The position numbers and the translations under genes are program-made. Below the pieces are notes generated by a model. That model was not told where the DNA came from. It made no database searches and saw only the letters and a list, made by a program, of their open reading frames with translations. A DNA stretch of 55,452 nt from JAAYBQ01 sp035403465 (GTDB lineage: Bacteria > Spirochaetota > UBA4802 > UBA5550), in NCBI GenBank assembly GCA_035403465.1, contig DAONFG010000021.1, positions 1 to 55,452 on the forward strand, read 5' to 3'. Positions 24,994 to 33,365 of this stretch are shown here, piece after piece (position 1 is the stretch's first letter; each line of letters starts with the position of its first letter).

Positions 24994-25377
24994 TTAGTCT
25001 GAAACGTTTGCCTCTGTTTTAACATATTCATTTATCATTACATTCCTGTTCTCGTCTGAATCAATGAATGCACATCCATACAGAAATTTATTATAACGGG
25101 TACGGGAGGTAAGAACTTTTAAAGCATCGTTACGCAGCTTTGCCCCGATCTTGTAAAGAATCTTTATTTCATCCCCCTCCTTCAGGTTATTCTCTTTTGT
25201 TTCAAAAGCTATTCCACCCTCGCTTATGTTGCTGAACCAGCACTCATTCGTTGAGGATTCCCCCTCTGCATTCGCAGGCAGAAAATATGATGCCTGGTAG
25301 AACCCAGCCCTGGGGCCCTTTCTTTTTTCAGTTTTTTCTGTACTACCAGACTTGCTATTTTTTAGTTTAAAAAACAT
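24994..25377 (-). CDS. PilZ-domain protein (putative c-di-GMP receptor)
   Basis: This is a 127-residue protein from ATG 25377, with GGAG six bases upstream. An ATG at 25389 lacks a site. The c-di-GMP-binding elements are present: RKGPR (RxxxR) near residue 20 and NISEGGIAF (N/DxSxxG) about 35 residues later. The remaining beta-barrel (DEIKILYKIG, FLYGCAFID) is regular. A Lys-rich N-terminal tail precedes it. It would bind c-di-GMP and regulate an unknown partner. It faces the diguanylate cyclase gene with no intergenic space. Confidence 0.88.
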   Translation of the reverse strand: MFFKLKNSKSGSTEKTEKRKGPRAGFYQASYFLPANAEGESSTNECWFSNISEGGIAFETKENNLKEGDEIKILYKIGAKLRNDALKVLTSRTRYNKFLYGCAFIDSDENRNVMINEYVKTEANVSD

Positions 25378-25628
25378 AATGAACTCCATTATATTTATTT
25401 AATCCTGATCAGTGAAACGCTATTAATATCCGCCTCTCCGGAAATATGCGGATAAATCGTTCCCTATAAATAAATTATCGCTACTCATATGAAAATTCAA
25501 GCCCTTTTATAAATTTTATGAATCTAAATACGGTTCTGTTACTGGTATGCTGAAATTTTATTTCTTGACATTGCGCTTCCCGGTTTTAAAGAGATAGAAC
25601 AATTTATATTGTTATACGGCGGTAACCC

Positions 25629-26882
25629 ATGCATCTTACTAAAACTCTGCCTTTCGACAAAAAGACGATCGATGAGATAATAAAAATCCACCCCACACCC
25701 TTCCATGTTTATGACGAAAAAGGGATCCGGGAGAACGCGAAGCGCCTTACAAAGGCATTCTCATGGGCACCGGAATTCAGGGAATATTTTGCGGTTAAGG
25801 CCAATCCTAATCCATACATTGTAAAGATAATGCGCGAAGAGGGTTTCGGTGCAGACTGCAGCTCGCTCCCCGAACTTATGCTGGCCGAGAAGGCAGGCAT
25901 CAAGGGCGAGATGATAATGCTCACCTCTAACGACACGCCCGCGTCGGAATTTGAATACGCGAAAAAACTCGGTGCTATTCTTAACCTTGATGACATTACT
26001 CACATCGATTTTGTTGATTCACAGATGGGCCTGCCTGAAGTTATTTCATTCAGGTACAACCCCGGTCCGCTTAAAGGCGGAAATGCCATAATCGGTGTAC
26101 CGGAAGAGGCCAAGTACGGACTCACACGCGAGCAGCTCTTTGACGCATATAAAATTGTTAAAAAGCGCGGAGTGAAACGCTTCGGACTGCATACTATGAT
26201 CGCTTCAAACGAACTTAACGCCGATTACTTTGTCGACACAGCAGAGATTCTTTTTGACCTTGTATACGACCTGAGCAAAGCAACGGGCATCGACTTCGAG
26301 TTTGTTAACCTTGGCGGAGGATTCGGGATACCTTACAGGCCCGGGGACAAACCGCTCGATCTTGAATACGTCTCGGAAAAAATACATGACGCCTACAAAG
26401 AAAAAATAGAATCGCGGGGACTTAAACCCCTGCGGATATGCATGGAGAGCGGAAGGCTTATGACTGGCCCCCACGGTTTTCTCGTAACAACGGCCATACA
26501 CAAGAAGGAGATTTACAAGGACTACATCGGAGTTGATGCATGCATGGCTGACCTGATGCGGCCTGCACTTTACGGCGCCTACCACCACATAACGGTCCTG
26601 GGAAAAGAAAACGATAAGCCGGTGAAGCGATACGACGTAACAGGCTCACTCTGCGAAAACAACGATAAGTTCGCCATTGACAGGATGCTTCCTGTTATTG
26701 AAAGAGGGGACATCCTGGTTATGCATGACACCGGGGCTCACGGTTATGCCATGGGATTCAACTACAACGGCAAGCTCAGGTCTGCCGAGTTCCTGCTGAA
26801 AGAGGATGGCACAGTACAGAAAATCCGCCGCGCCGAAACCGTTGACGACTACTTTTCGACCCTGGACTTCAGCGGAATGTGA
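25629..26882 (+). CDS. lysA: Diaminopimelate decarboxylase
   Basis: This is a 417-residue PLP enzyme of fold type III that converts meso-diaminopimelate to lysine. The PLP Lys is K57 in YFAVKANPNP. The phosphate-binding loop is VNLGGGFGIPY. The substrate/dimer residues are seen in MESGRLMTGPHG, in SLCENNDKF (catalytic Cys) and in HDTGAHGYAMGFNYN. The usual HIGSQ stretch reads LHTMIASNE, a variant of one LysA subgroup. Specificity for diaminopimelate rather than another amino acid is therefore likely but not certain. TTGACA at 25565-25570 may be its -35 element. A hairpin covers its stop codon and that of yqeY. Confidence 0.88.
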   Translation: MHLTKTLPFDKKTIDEIIKIHPTPFHVYDEKGIRENAKRLTKAFSWAPEFREYFAVKANPNPYIVKIMREEGFGADCSSLPELMLAEKAGIKGEMIMLTSNDTPASEFEYAKKLGAILNLDDITHIDFVDSQMGLPEVISFRYNPGPLKGGNAIIGVPEEAKYGLTREQLFDAYKIVKKRGVKRFGLHTMIASNELNADYFVDTAEILFDLVYDLSKATGIDFEFVNLGGGFGIPYRPGDKPLDLEYVSEKIHDAYKEKIESRGLKPLRICMESGRLMTGPHGFLVTTAIHKKEIYKDYIGVDACMADLMRPALYGAYHHITVLGKENDKPVKRYDVTGSLCENNDKFAIDRMLPVIERGDILVMHDTGAHGYAMGFNYNGKLRSAEFLLKEDGTVQKIRRAETVDDYFSTLDFSGM

Positions 26883-26900
26883 CGGGAACTATTTCCCGTC
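26881..26900. terminator. Hairpin over the lysA and yqeY stop codons
   Basis: GACGGGAA (26881-26888) pairs perfectly with TTCCCGTC (26893-26900), with loop CTAT. The yqeY stop TAG lies in the loop and the lysA stop overlaps the first arm. There is no U-run; its strength as a terminator is uncertain. Confidence 0.45.
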
Positions 26901-27338
26901 CATCTTCTTCTGAAGTATTTCTTTAATCAAGGCGCCGTCGGCTTTCCCTTTAAGTTCTTTGGCAGCCATGCCCATAATCCGCCCGAAATCCTTTTGTGTA
27001 ACTTCACCCGCACCCGCAAGAATCCTGTCCACGACTTTTTCTATTTCATCTGCTCCAAGCTGTTCAGGAAGGTACTCCTCGATTATCTTGAGCTCACCTG
27101 CTTCAACCTCAACAAGGTCGTTTCTGCCTGCTGCTTCAAATTCACGGATGGACTCCTTTCGCCTCTTTGCCGCCCGCTTGATAACATCCAGCGCCTGCTC
27201 ATCGGTTATATCCTGCCCTGTCTTTGCCTTTTCATACATCATGTCTGACTTTAGCATCTTTAAAGTTCCTGACCGCACCTTATCCCCGGATTTAAGTGCT
27301 TCTTTCATACCGGTTTCAATTTTCTGAAGAATACTCAT
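26889..27338 (-). CDS. yqeY: GatB/YqeY-domain protein
   Basis: This 149-residue protein is a stand-alone version of the tRNA-binding tail domain of GatB. It starts MSILQKIETGMKEALKSGDK and has the typical LRMLKSD-like region (RSGTLKMLKSDMMYEKA), ELKIIEEYLPEQL, and the C-terminal DFGRIMGMAAKELKGKADG that corresponds to the GatB tail helix. It is thought to act in tRNA handling or amidation, but its exact role is not established. ATG 27338 follows GGAGGTAAATA. A clear promoter (TTTACA/TATGAT) lies directly upstream. Confidence 0.92.
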   Translation of the reverse strand: MSILQKIETGMKEALKSGDKVRSGTLKMLKSDMMYEKAKTGQDITDEQALDVIKRAAKRRKESIREFEAAGRNDLVEVEAGELKIIEEYLPEQLGADEIEKVVDRILAGAGEVTQKDFGRIMGMAAKELKGKADGALIKEILQKKMDGK

Positions 27339-27359
27339 TATTTACCTCCATCTTAAAAT

Positions 27360-27388
27360 ATCATACACAAAACATTTATTTATGTAAA
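27360..27388 (-). promoter_or_regulatory. Predicted promoter of yqeY
   Basis: TTTACA (27388-27383) and TATGAT (27365-27360) are separated by exactly 17 bases on the minus strand. The predicted leader is only about 15 bases and starts right at the ribosome-binding site. Confidence 0.6.
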
Positions 27389-27507
27389 TGACTTTTTATA
27401 ATTCACACTCACACCCCGATATTATTTGTTTTTTCCCGTTTAACCGGATATATTCCTGCTAAAAGATTCCGTTCCGGCAGACATAATAAACCTCAGGGGA
27501 TAATCTT

Positions 27508-29001
27508 ATGGCAGGATTCAGGGAATACAGAAAATACGATGCGCTCGGACTCGCCGAACTGGTAAGGACAAAAAAAGTTAAACCCTCCGAACTGGCCGAT
27601 GAGGCTATATCAAGGATAGAAAAACTGAATCCCGCAATAAACGCTGTAATCTATAAGATGTATGATGCCGCAAAAAAATTAAACGACAGGAAGCCGCCTG
27701 CAGGTATTTTTGCAGGCGTGCCATTTCTTGTCAAGGACATGCTGCACCATGTTGCAGGTGTACCCTGCACTGCAGGTTCGCGGTCACTTAAAGATTACAT
27801 CCCGGCTGAAGACAGCGAGGTGATCAGGCGGTACCGTAATGCAGGCCTGGTTATCCTGGGCAAAACAAACCTTCCGGAATTCGGCCTCCTCTCATATACG
27901 GAATCTCTGCTTCACGGCCCGTGCAGGAATCCATGGGACATTTTACGGACACCGGGCGGCTCCAGCGGCGGTGCCGCTGCCGCTGTTGCGTCGGGCATTG
28001 TACCCATGGCAGCAGGCACTGACGGCGGCGGATCGATCAGAATCCCTGCCGCACACTGCGGCCTCTTTGGAATGAAGGCTTCAAGGGGCCGTACACCTCT
28101 TGGTCCCGGCACTGGTGAAGTGTGGCAGGGGGCTGTAACTGAAGGGGTACTGAGCAGGAGTGTGCGTGATTCAGCTGCTGCCCTTGACTTACTCTCGTCA
28201 CCGGACCCGGGTGCACCCTATATCATACAGCCGCCGTCGCTGCCTTATCTGAAGGAGATAACAAAAAAACCTGGAAAGCTTAAAATAGCGTTCAGCACCC
28301 GTTCAATGCTTGACAGTGATGTACACCCTGAGTGCATACGGGCAGTCGAAGAGGCTGCTGACCTATGTGTAAGGATGGGCCATACTGTCGAGCAGGACGA
28401 ACCTGAACTCGACGGTGTATCTATCGCTTTCAGTTTCCTGATGCTTTACATGGGCGAGGTTGCCGCAGATATCGAGATGACCGCAATGCTTACAGGAAGA
28501 AAACCGCGCAGGAAAGACTTTGAACCTGCAACATGGGGCCTGGGGCTCATGGGGAGAACATACAGTGCGGGAGATTTCGTCCGGGGAAAAAGGACATGGA
28601 ATACAGTGGCAAGAACGTTCAGCAGATTCTTTGAAAAATACGACATGTTCCTCACACCTGTGACCGCCTATCCTGCACTAAAAATCGGCGAACTTCAACC
28701 AAAGCCCGCAGAAAAGATTATGGTCAGTATTGTCAATACACTTGGTCTCGGCAGAATAGTAAAAGCGTCAGGCATGATTAGCGAACTTGCCCGGGCCACG
28801 ATGGAAAAATATCCATTTACACAGGTTGCCAACATGGCCGGGCTGCCTGCAATGTCGGTCCCGCTTCACTGGACTCCGGAAGGCCTTCCATGCGGCGTGC
28901 AGTTTATCGGACGATTCGGGGAGGAGGCATCTCTCTTCAGGCTTGCCGCTCAGCTTGAAAAGGCGAAACCATGGTTTAACCGGTGGCCGGAAATGATGTA
29001 A
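27508..29001 (+). CDS. Amidase (amidase-signature family)
   Basis: This is a 497-residue enzyme of the amidase signature family, related to GatA but with a different C-terminus. The catalytic triad is complete: Lys in PFLVKDMLHH, cis-Ser in PGGSSGGAAAAVASG and nucleophile Ser in TDGGGSIRIPAA. It probably hydrolyses a small amide. The substrate is unknown; proteins of this type are often annotated 6-aminohexanoate-cyclic-dimer hydrolase or general amidase, which is not supported here. The start at ATG 27508 has GGGGATAATCTT upstream. It converges with the histidine kinase gene, seven bases apart. Confidence 0.92.
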   Translation: MAGFREYRKYDALGLAELVRTKKVKPSELADEAISRIEKLNPAINAVIYKMYDAAKKLNDRKPPAGIFAGVPFLVKDMLHHVAGVPCTAGSRSLKDYIPAEDSEVIRRYRNAGLVILGKTNLPEFGLLSYTESLLHGPCRNPWDILRTPGGSSGGAAAAVASGIVPMAAGTDGGGSIRIPAAHCGLFGMKASRGRTPLGPGTGEVWQGAVTEGVLSRSVRDSAAALDLLSSPDPGAPYIIQPPSLPYLKEITKKPGKLKIAFSTRSMLDSDVHPECIRAVEEAADLCVRMGHTVEQDEPELDGVSIAFSFLMLYMGEVAADIEMTAMLTGRKPRRKDFEPATWGLGLMGRTYSAGDFVRGKRTWNTVARTFSRFFEKYDMFLTPVTAYPALKIGELQPKPAEKIMVSIVNTLGLGRIVKASGMISELARATMEKYPFTQVANMAGLPAMSVPLHWTPEGLPCGVQFIGRFGEEASLFRLAAQLEKAKPWFNRWPEMM

Positions 29002-29008
29002 CCAGGTT

Positions 29009-30751
29009 TCACTCATTTATTCGTGTTTTCAGCTTGCCGCACACTACCAGGTTTATAGCCCTGTCAAGCTCATGGAGTTCGACCGGTTTGGATACATAAC
29101 CGTTAAATCCGGAGTCTGGATTATACAGATCACCCGCGGAATATCCGGTCAGGGCAATTACAGGAATATCCCTGTTCACTCCACGGACACCGCTCCTTAT
29201 ATGATTCAGGGTTTCCTCGCCGCCCATTTCAGGCATTTCAATATCCATAAGCACCAGATCATAGCTGTTGCGCTCAAGTTCGTCAAGAACCAGACAGCCG
29301 TTTTCCACTATCCTGAACGAATGCCCCAGCATTAACATATATTTTTCATATAACAGCCAGTTAGTAAACATGTCTTCGGCAATAAGGATATTAAGTTCCC
29401 TGTAACCTTTTATCTCAGCATCCCGGGACTCAAGGCTGATGCTTTTCTCTACAGGATCTGCTTTAACCAGTGGTATAGTAAAACTGAATATACTCCCATC
29501 ACCGGGAGTGCTTTCTACACTGATTGATCCTCCCATAAGCTCAACCAGTTCCCTTGAAATTGCAAGGCCAAGACCGGTACCCGTATAGTCGGACTTCACC
29601 TTTCCATCAAGTTGGGTGAACCTGTCAAATATCGTATTTAGCTTGTCCCCGGGTATACCTGCGCCAGTGTCCTCAACTGTAAATTCAATGATACACGAAT
29701 CATCATCAACTGAAGTATTTCTGCACCTCAGAGTTATTTCCCCCTGCTCGGTAAACTTTATAGCATTGCTCAAAAGGTTGATCAGCACCTGCCGTATCCT
29801 TGAAGGATCACCCTTTACCGTTGAAGGTACAGACTCCGCTATCTCGTATTTCATTTCGAGTCTTCTTTTATATATGGAGGAGTCCATCGCCATCATCGTA
29901 TTTCTTAGAAGATGATGTATATTGAACACCTCATAGTTGAGGGTCATCCTGCAAACTTCAATCTTTGAATAATCCAGTATGTCATTTATAACAGTGAGCA
30001 GGTGGTCAGCCGAGTCCCTGGCTATGTTAAGGTATTCCTGCTTCTTCTCCTCATCATCTGAAAGCTGGCTGAGATTAATCATTCCTATTATTGAATTCAG
30101 CGGTGAACGTATCTCGTGGCTCATGTTTGCAAGAAAAACCGATTTTGCACGTTCGCCTTCTTCCGCCTTCTCTTTTGCCCTGATAATTGTACTTTCTGCG
30201 GTATCAACAAAATCGGAAAAATAAATAGCAACAAATGCAATTGAGGCAAAATTGGCAGCTACATTGAAAAAATAAACAAGCCATTCGGGTATCGCCGTTA
30301 CTGGATAAACGGGGTTTGATGTTTTAACATAAGCATACTGTATAATAAACAGAATAATTACTGACGCCGCCATTGTAACCCGCTGAATTAAATGTTTCCC
30401 GGAAAGAAAAATATAAAACAAGATAGTCAGAAAATAGAACGTGAATCCGGAACTCCATCCGAAAATAATACTGCAGAAAAATGAATGGTAAGCAATCTCC
30501 GCAGCAAAGAGCGTGTAGGCTGTTTTAAGTTGCCTCCTGGAATTCAGGTACAGGCAGAATGCATCCAGCATTACGCAGAACAGGTTATTGTAAAAAGGAA
30601 TGCCGCGGTTCAACAGATAAAAAATTGGAATAAACAGAGTATGTCCGCATAACGCAAACATAAAAATATACTTATTCAGGATGTGGGATCTCTTTTCAAA
30701 GGGAGTCATCCATTCCTGTTCTGATACAAAAAATTGCGAAAGCAGCTTCAT
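29009..30751 (-). CDS. Hybrid sensor histidine kinase with receiver domain
   Basis: This is a 580-residue protein. The N-terminal about 190 residues hold about six membrane helices (for example IFMFALCGHTLFIPIFYLL and AASVIILFIIQYAYV) without a large extracellular domain. A HisKA domain follows, with the phospho-His in ANMSHEIRSPLNSIIG. The ATPase domain has DPSRIRQVLINLLSNAIKF (N box), VEDTGAGI (G1) and TGTGLGLAI (G2). A C-terminal receiver domain has its phospho-Asp in YDLVLMDIEMPEMGG and the conserved Lys in GYVSKPV. The output partner is not encoded nearby. A TG-extended -10 element (TATATT at 30805-30800) may drive it. Confidence 0.94.
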   Translation of the reverse strand: MKLLSQFFVSEQEWMTPFEKRSHILNKYIFMFALCGHTLFIPIFYLLNRGIPFYNNLFCVMLDAFCLYLNSRRQLKTAYTLFAAEIAYHSFFCSIIFGWSSGFTFYFLTILFYIFLSGKHLIQRVTMAASVIILFIIQYAYVKTSNPVYPVTAIPEWLVYFFNVAANFASIAFVAIYFSDFVDTAESTIIRAKEKAEEGERAKSVFLANMSHEIRSPLNSIIGMINLSQLSDDEEKKQEYLNIARDSADHLLTVINDILDYSKIEVCRMTLNYEVFNIHHLLRNTMMAMDSSIYKRRLEMKYEIAESVPSTVKGDPSRIRQVLINLLSNAIKFTEQGEITLRCRNTSVDDDSCIIEFTVEDTGAGIPGDKLNTIFDRFTQLDGKVKSDYTGTGLGLAISRELVELMGGSISVESTPGDGSIFSFTIPLVKADPVEKSISLESRDAEIKGYRELNILIAEDMFTNWLLYEKYMLMLGHSFRIVENGCLVLDELERNSYDLVLMDIEMPEMGGEETLNHIRSGVRGVNRDIPVIALTGYSAGDLYNPDSGFNGYVSKPVELHELDRAINLVVCGKLKTRINE

Positions 30752-30870
30752 TCACGGATCCATTTAAGTGATCTATATTTATAGCTTAGCCAGGTTGCTA
30801 ATATAGCACCTTCTCTAACAAACTTGTTCACAATTGTACAGTAAAAAATCGTTAAAACCGGCATTTATTT

Positions 30871-32160
30871 TTATTTGTCCAACAGGGCTTTTACCGGAGC
30901 CAGTCCGGTCACAGTCCCCTGCTCAATTGCCTTGAGGACTGCACCGCCCCCGGTAAAGATATAGTATTCGGGGCTGTCTATAGCGGCAATATAAAGACCA
31001 GGCAGAAGCCTCTTAAGTTCCTGCATTGTATCACCTCCGCCGTATAACTTTACAGCTCCCCTGTTCTCATCTATCAGCTGGTCGAGTGCGATCGTTCCCT
31101 CGTTAAAATACGGCGTATAACCCATCACCGCATTCACGAATATCGTCCTGGCCTTCCCGAATATCTCCTGTACCTGCCGTTCCCTGAAACTTTCAGCTGC
31201 AACATCATACACGTAATTAAGGCTGTCTCCCGGCTTGAGCGACCGTATATCAACAACACGCCACGCCCCTTCCCGCCGCTCGTCCGGAATGTCGGACTCG
31301 ACAATGAAACCGGGCTCCACGATCTTACCCGGATATTTTTCGGCGAACGCTGCAAACTTTTTCGCAAGTTCAAGGTCATCATCGTCGATCCCCTTTATCC
31401 TTATGCCGTACTTTGCGCAGAGGTAGGCATTGTAAATCACACCGCCAAGCACCAGGTAGTCGGCCTTCTGTATAAGCGCGTACAGCGGATCTATTTTTGT
31501 ATCGAACTTGGCTCCTGCCACAACTGCAAGGAAAGGATTCGAAGGCTCATAAATGCGGTTCAGGTTTTCGATCTCCTTCTGAAGCAGGAAACCGGCGTAT
31601 GACGGGAGAAACTTATTCACACCAACTGTTGATGCATGGGCCTGCCATGACCCGAAAGCGTCATTGACAAATATATCCGCAAGTCCAGCCAGCTGGTTGG
31701 CAAACCTCTCTGCAGTTTCATCCTTCGCCTCTTCACCGGCAAACCAGCGCGTATTGGGCAGGTATATTCCGTCAATTTTATCCTCGCGAAGTTCACGGAT
31801 CATGTGGTTTATTGATGTTTCGATCCCGGTGTATCCCCTCTTCTCATCCATTGTAAATTCAGGAATTTTAAGTTTAATGTGGAGCTTCTGCTGCAGGTAA
31901 TCAACTATCGGCTTCACAGATGTCTTTTCACTGATCAGGATTTCGCCTGTTTTTTTATTCCTTGGCCGTCCCACGTGGGTCATGAGTATCATCTTCCCGC
32001 CGCGGGCATTTATATGGTAGAGTGTTCCAATAGTTGCATCAATCCTGTACGGGTCATGTATCAGGCCGTTCTTTACAACATTGTGGTCAACGCGTACAAG
32101 TACAATCTTACCTTTAAGATCCGCATCCTGTATCAGCGGAAGGTTTATGTTGATAGTCAT
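30871..32160 (-). CDS. pgk: Phosphoglycerate kinase
   Basis: This is a 429-residue glycolytic enzyme that transfers phosphate between 1,3-bisphosphoglycerate and ADP. The signature VLVRVDHNVV has His where most have Phe. Further motifs are LMTHVGRPR, FVNDAFGSWQAH, AVVAGAKFDTKIDP (ADP-binding), LYGGGDTM and FTGGGAVLKA. The length and the VDHNV variant fit a divergent subgroup found in some anaerobes and spirochaetes. ATG 32160 is preferred over ATG 32169 because AAGGA lies eight bases before it. No gap or tpi gene is adjacent. Confidence 0.92.
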   Translation of the reverse strand: MTININLPLIQDADLKGKIVLVRVDHNVVKNGLIHDPYRIDATIGTLYHINARGGKMILMTHVGRPRNKKTGEILISEKTSVKPIVDYLQQKLHIKLKIPEFTMDEKRGYTGIETSINHMIRELREDKIDGIYLPNTRWFAGEEAKDETAERFANQLAGLADIFVNDAFGSWQAHASTVGVNKFLPSYAGFLLQKEIENLNRIYEPSNPFLAVVAGAKFDTKIDPLYALIQKADYLVLGGVIYNAYLCAKYGIRIKGIDDDDLELAKKFAAFAEKYPGKIVEPGFIVESDIPDERREGAWRVVDIRSLKPGDSLNYVYDVAAESFRERQVQEIFGKARTIFVNAVMGYTPYFNEGTIALDQLIDENRGAVKLYGGGDTMQELKRLLPGLYIAAIDSPEYYIFTGGGAVLKAIEQGTVTGLAPVKALLDK

Positions 32161-32330
32161 CCCTGTCATCCTTAAGTTGTGGTTTACTTAAATGTAATTC
32201 ACTCCAAGGAGAACGACAATAATTTTATCTATAACAGGCGGTTTAAATTCAAATAAAACCCGGAAGTCTCAGGTCTGCGGCTGCACTCTTAATCAAGCCC
32301 GTGCGGATTAAAAATATTACTGCAACATTA

Positions 32331-32358
32331 TTGACAAAATTATCCGCTATATTAGCAT
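32331..32358 (+). promoter_or_regulatory. Predicted promoter of the ferritin-like/VIT1 gene
   Basis: TTGACA (32331-32336) is followed after 16 bases by TAGCAT (32353-32358). The leader would be about 15-20 bases with GGGGGAAC before the start codon. No clear Fur-type box was seen. Confidence 0.45.
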
Positions 32359-32380
32359 TATTAAAAAACGGGGGAACATA

Positions 32381-33262
32381 ATGAAAAACACGGCTATTCC
32401 TGAATCTATCCTGAACCTGCTCGTGAAGGCACAGCAGAATGAATTAACTGAGCACCAGATATACCTCCGGCTCTCTGAAACAATTAAGGACAAACATAAC
32501 AGCGATGTTCTCCGGAAAATTGCGAACGATGAGAAGATGCACAGCGAAGTGTGGAAAAAATACACCGGTGTTGAAGTAAAACCGTCGCGCTGGAAAATTT
32601 TCAAGTTCTTCTGGATTTCAAGAATCTTCGGGCTCACATTCGGAATAAAACTCATGGAGAACGGTGAAGAGGATGCGCAGATAAACTACGAGGCGATTTC
32701 CGAATACGTAAAAGATGCAAAAAAAATAATGAAGGACGAAGAGGCGCATGAAAAGCAGCTGATCGCTCTCATCGAGGAGGAGCGCCTTGACTATGTCGGA
32801 TCCATAGTGCTCGGTTTAAACGATGCGCTGGTGGAACTCACAGGAGCACTCGCAGGACTCACCTTTGCGCTGCAGAACACAAAACTCATTGCTCTTGCAG
32901 GACTCATCACGGGTATTGCAGCATCATTGTCAATGGCTGCAAGCGAATTTCTTTCACAGAGGCATGAAGATGAAGGTGAAAACGCGCTTAAATCCGCTTT
33001 ATACTGCGGTGCAGCATACGTGGTTACCGTTGCCCTGCTCATCACGCCTTACCTTGTATTCACCCATTTCATGATCTGCCTTGGCGCAACCCTTGCAATT
33101 GCCATATGCATAATTTTCCTCTTCAATTACTATATAGCAGTAGCCAAAGACCTTGATTTCAAGTCAAGATTCTTCGAGATGGCATTCATCAGCCTGGGAG
33201 TTTCTGCAATAACATTCCTTATAGGTGTACTCATAAGACAGTTCCTGCATATTGATGTGTAG
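32381..33262 (+). CDS. Ferritin-like / VIT1-CCC1 fusion, putative iron (or manganese) transporter
   Basis: This is a 293-residue protein. Residues about 1-130 are a rubrerythrin/ferritin-like four-helix domain with metal-ligand patterns QQNELTEHQIYLRL, NDEKMHSEVW and KDEEAHEKQLIAL. Residues about 135-293 are a VIT1/CCC1 transporter domain: GLNDALVELTGALAGLTFA, SLSMAASEFLSQRHE, then further membrane helices. The same order is seen in membrane-bound ferritin MbfA, which exports iron, so a metal detoxification role is likely; the metal is inferred. ATG 32381 follows GGGGGAACATA. A strong terminator follows. Confidence 0.9.
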   Translation: MKNTAIPESILNLLVKAQQNELTEHQIYLRLSETIKDKHNSDVLRKIANDEKMHSEVWKKYTGVEVKPSRWKIFKFFWISRIFGLTFGIKLMENGEEDAQINYEAISEYVKDAKKIMKDEEAHEKQLIALIEEERLDYVGSIVLGLNDALVELTGALAGLTFALQNTKLIALAGLITGIAASLSMAASEFLSQRHEDEGENALKSALYCGAAYVVTVALLITPYLVFTHFMICLGATLAIAICIIFLFNYYIAVAKDLDFKSRFFEMAFISLGVSAITFLIGVLIRQFLHIDV

Positions 33263-33311
33263 GATTTTCTGCACCACCTCATCCTGAGAACGTGTGCCGC
33301 CGAGGGGACAC

Positions 33312-33346
33312 AAAAAAAGCTGCTCCTCCCGGAGCAGCTTTTTTTT
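33312..33346. terminator. Strong bidirectional rho-independent terminator
   Basis: AAAAAAAGCTGCTCC and GGAGCAGCTTTTTTTT (33312-33326, 33331-33346) form an 8-base G+C-rich stem flanked by A- and T-runs with loop TCCC. It serves both the VIT1 fusion (+) and the acyl-CoA dehydrogenase (-). Confidence 0.92.
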
Positions 33347-33365
33347 GACTCTATGTAATTCTGAA

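Noticed and set aside
30826..30841. Second copy of the palindrome at 6376 (TTCACAATTGT at 30828)
   Set aside because: Only the inner 8 bases are palindromic; the flanks do not match, so it is probably chance.
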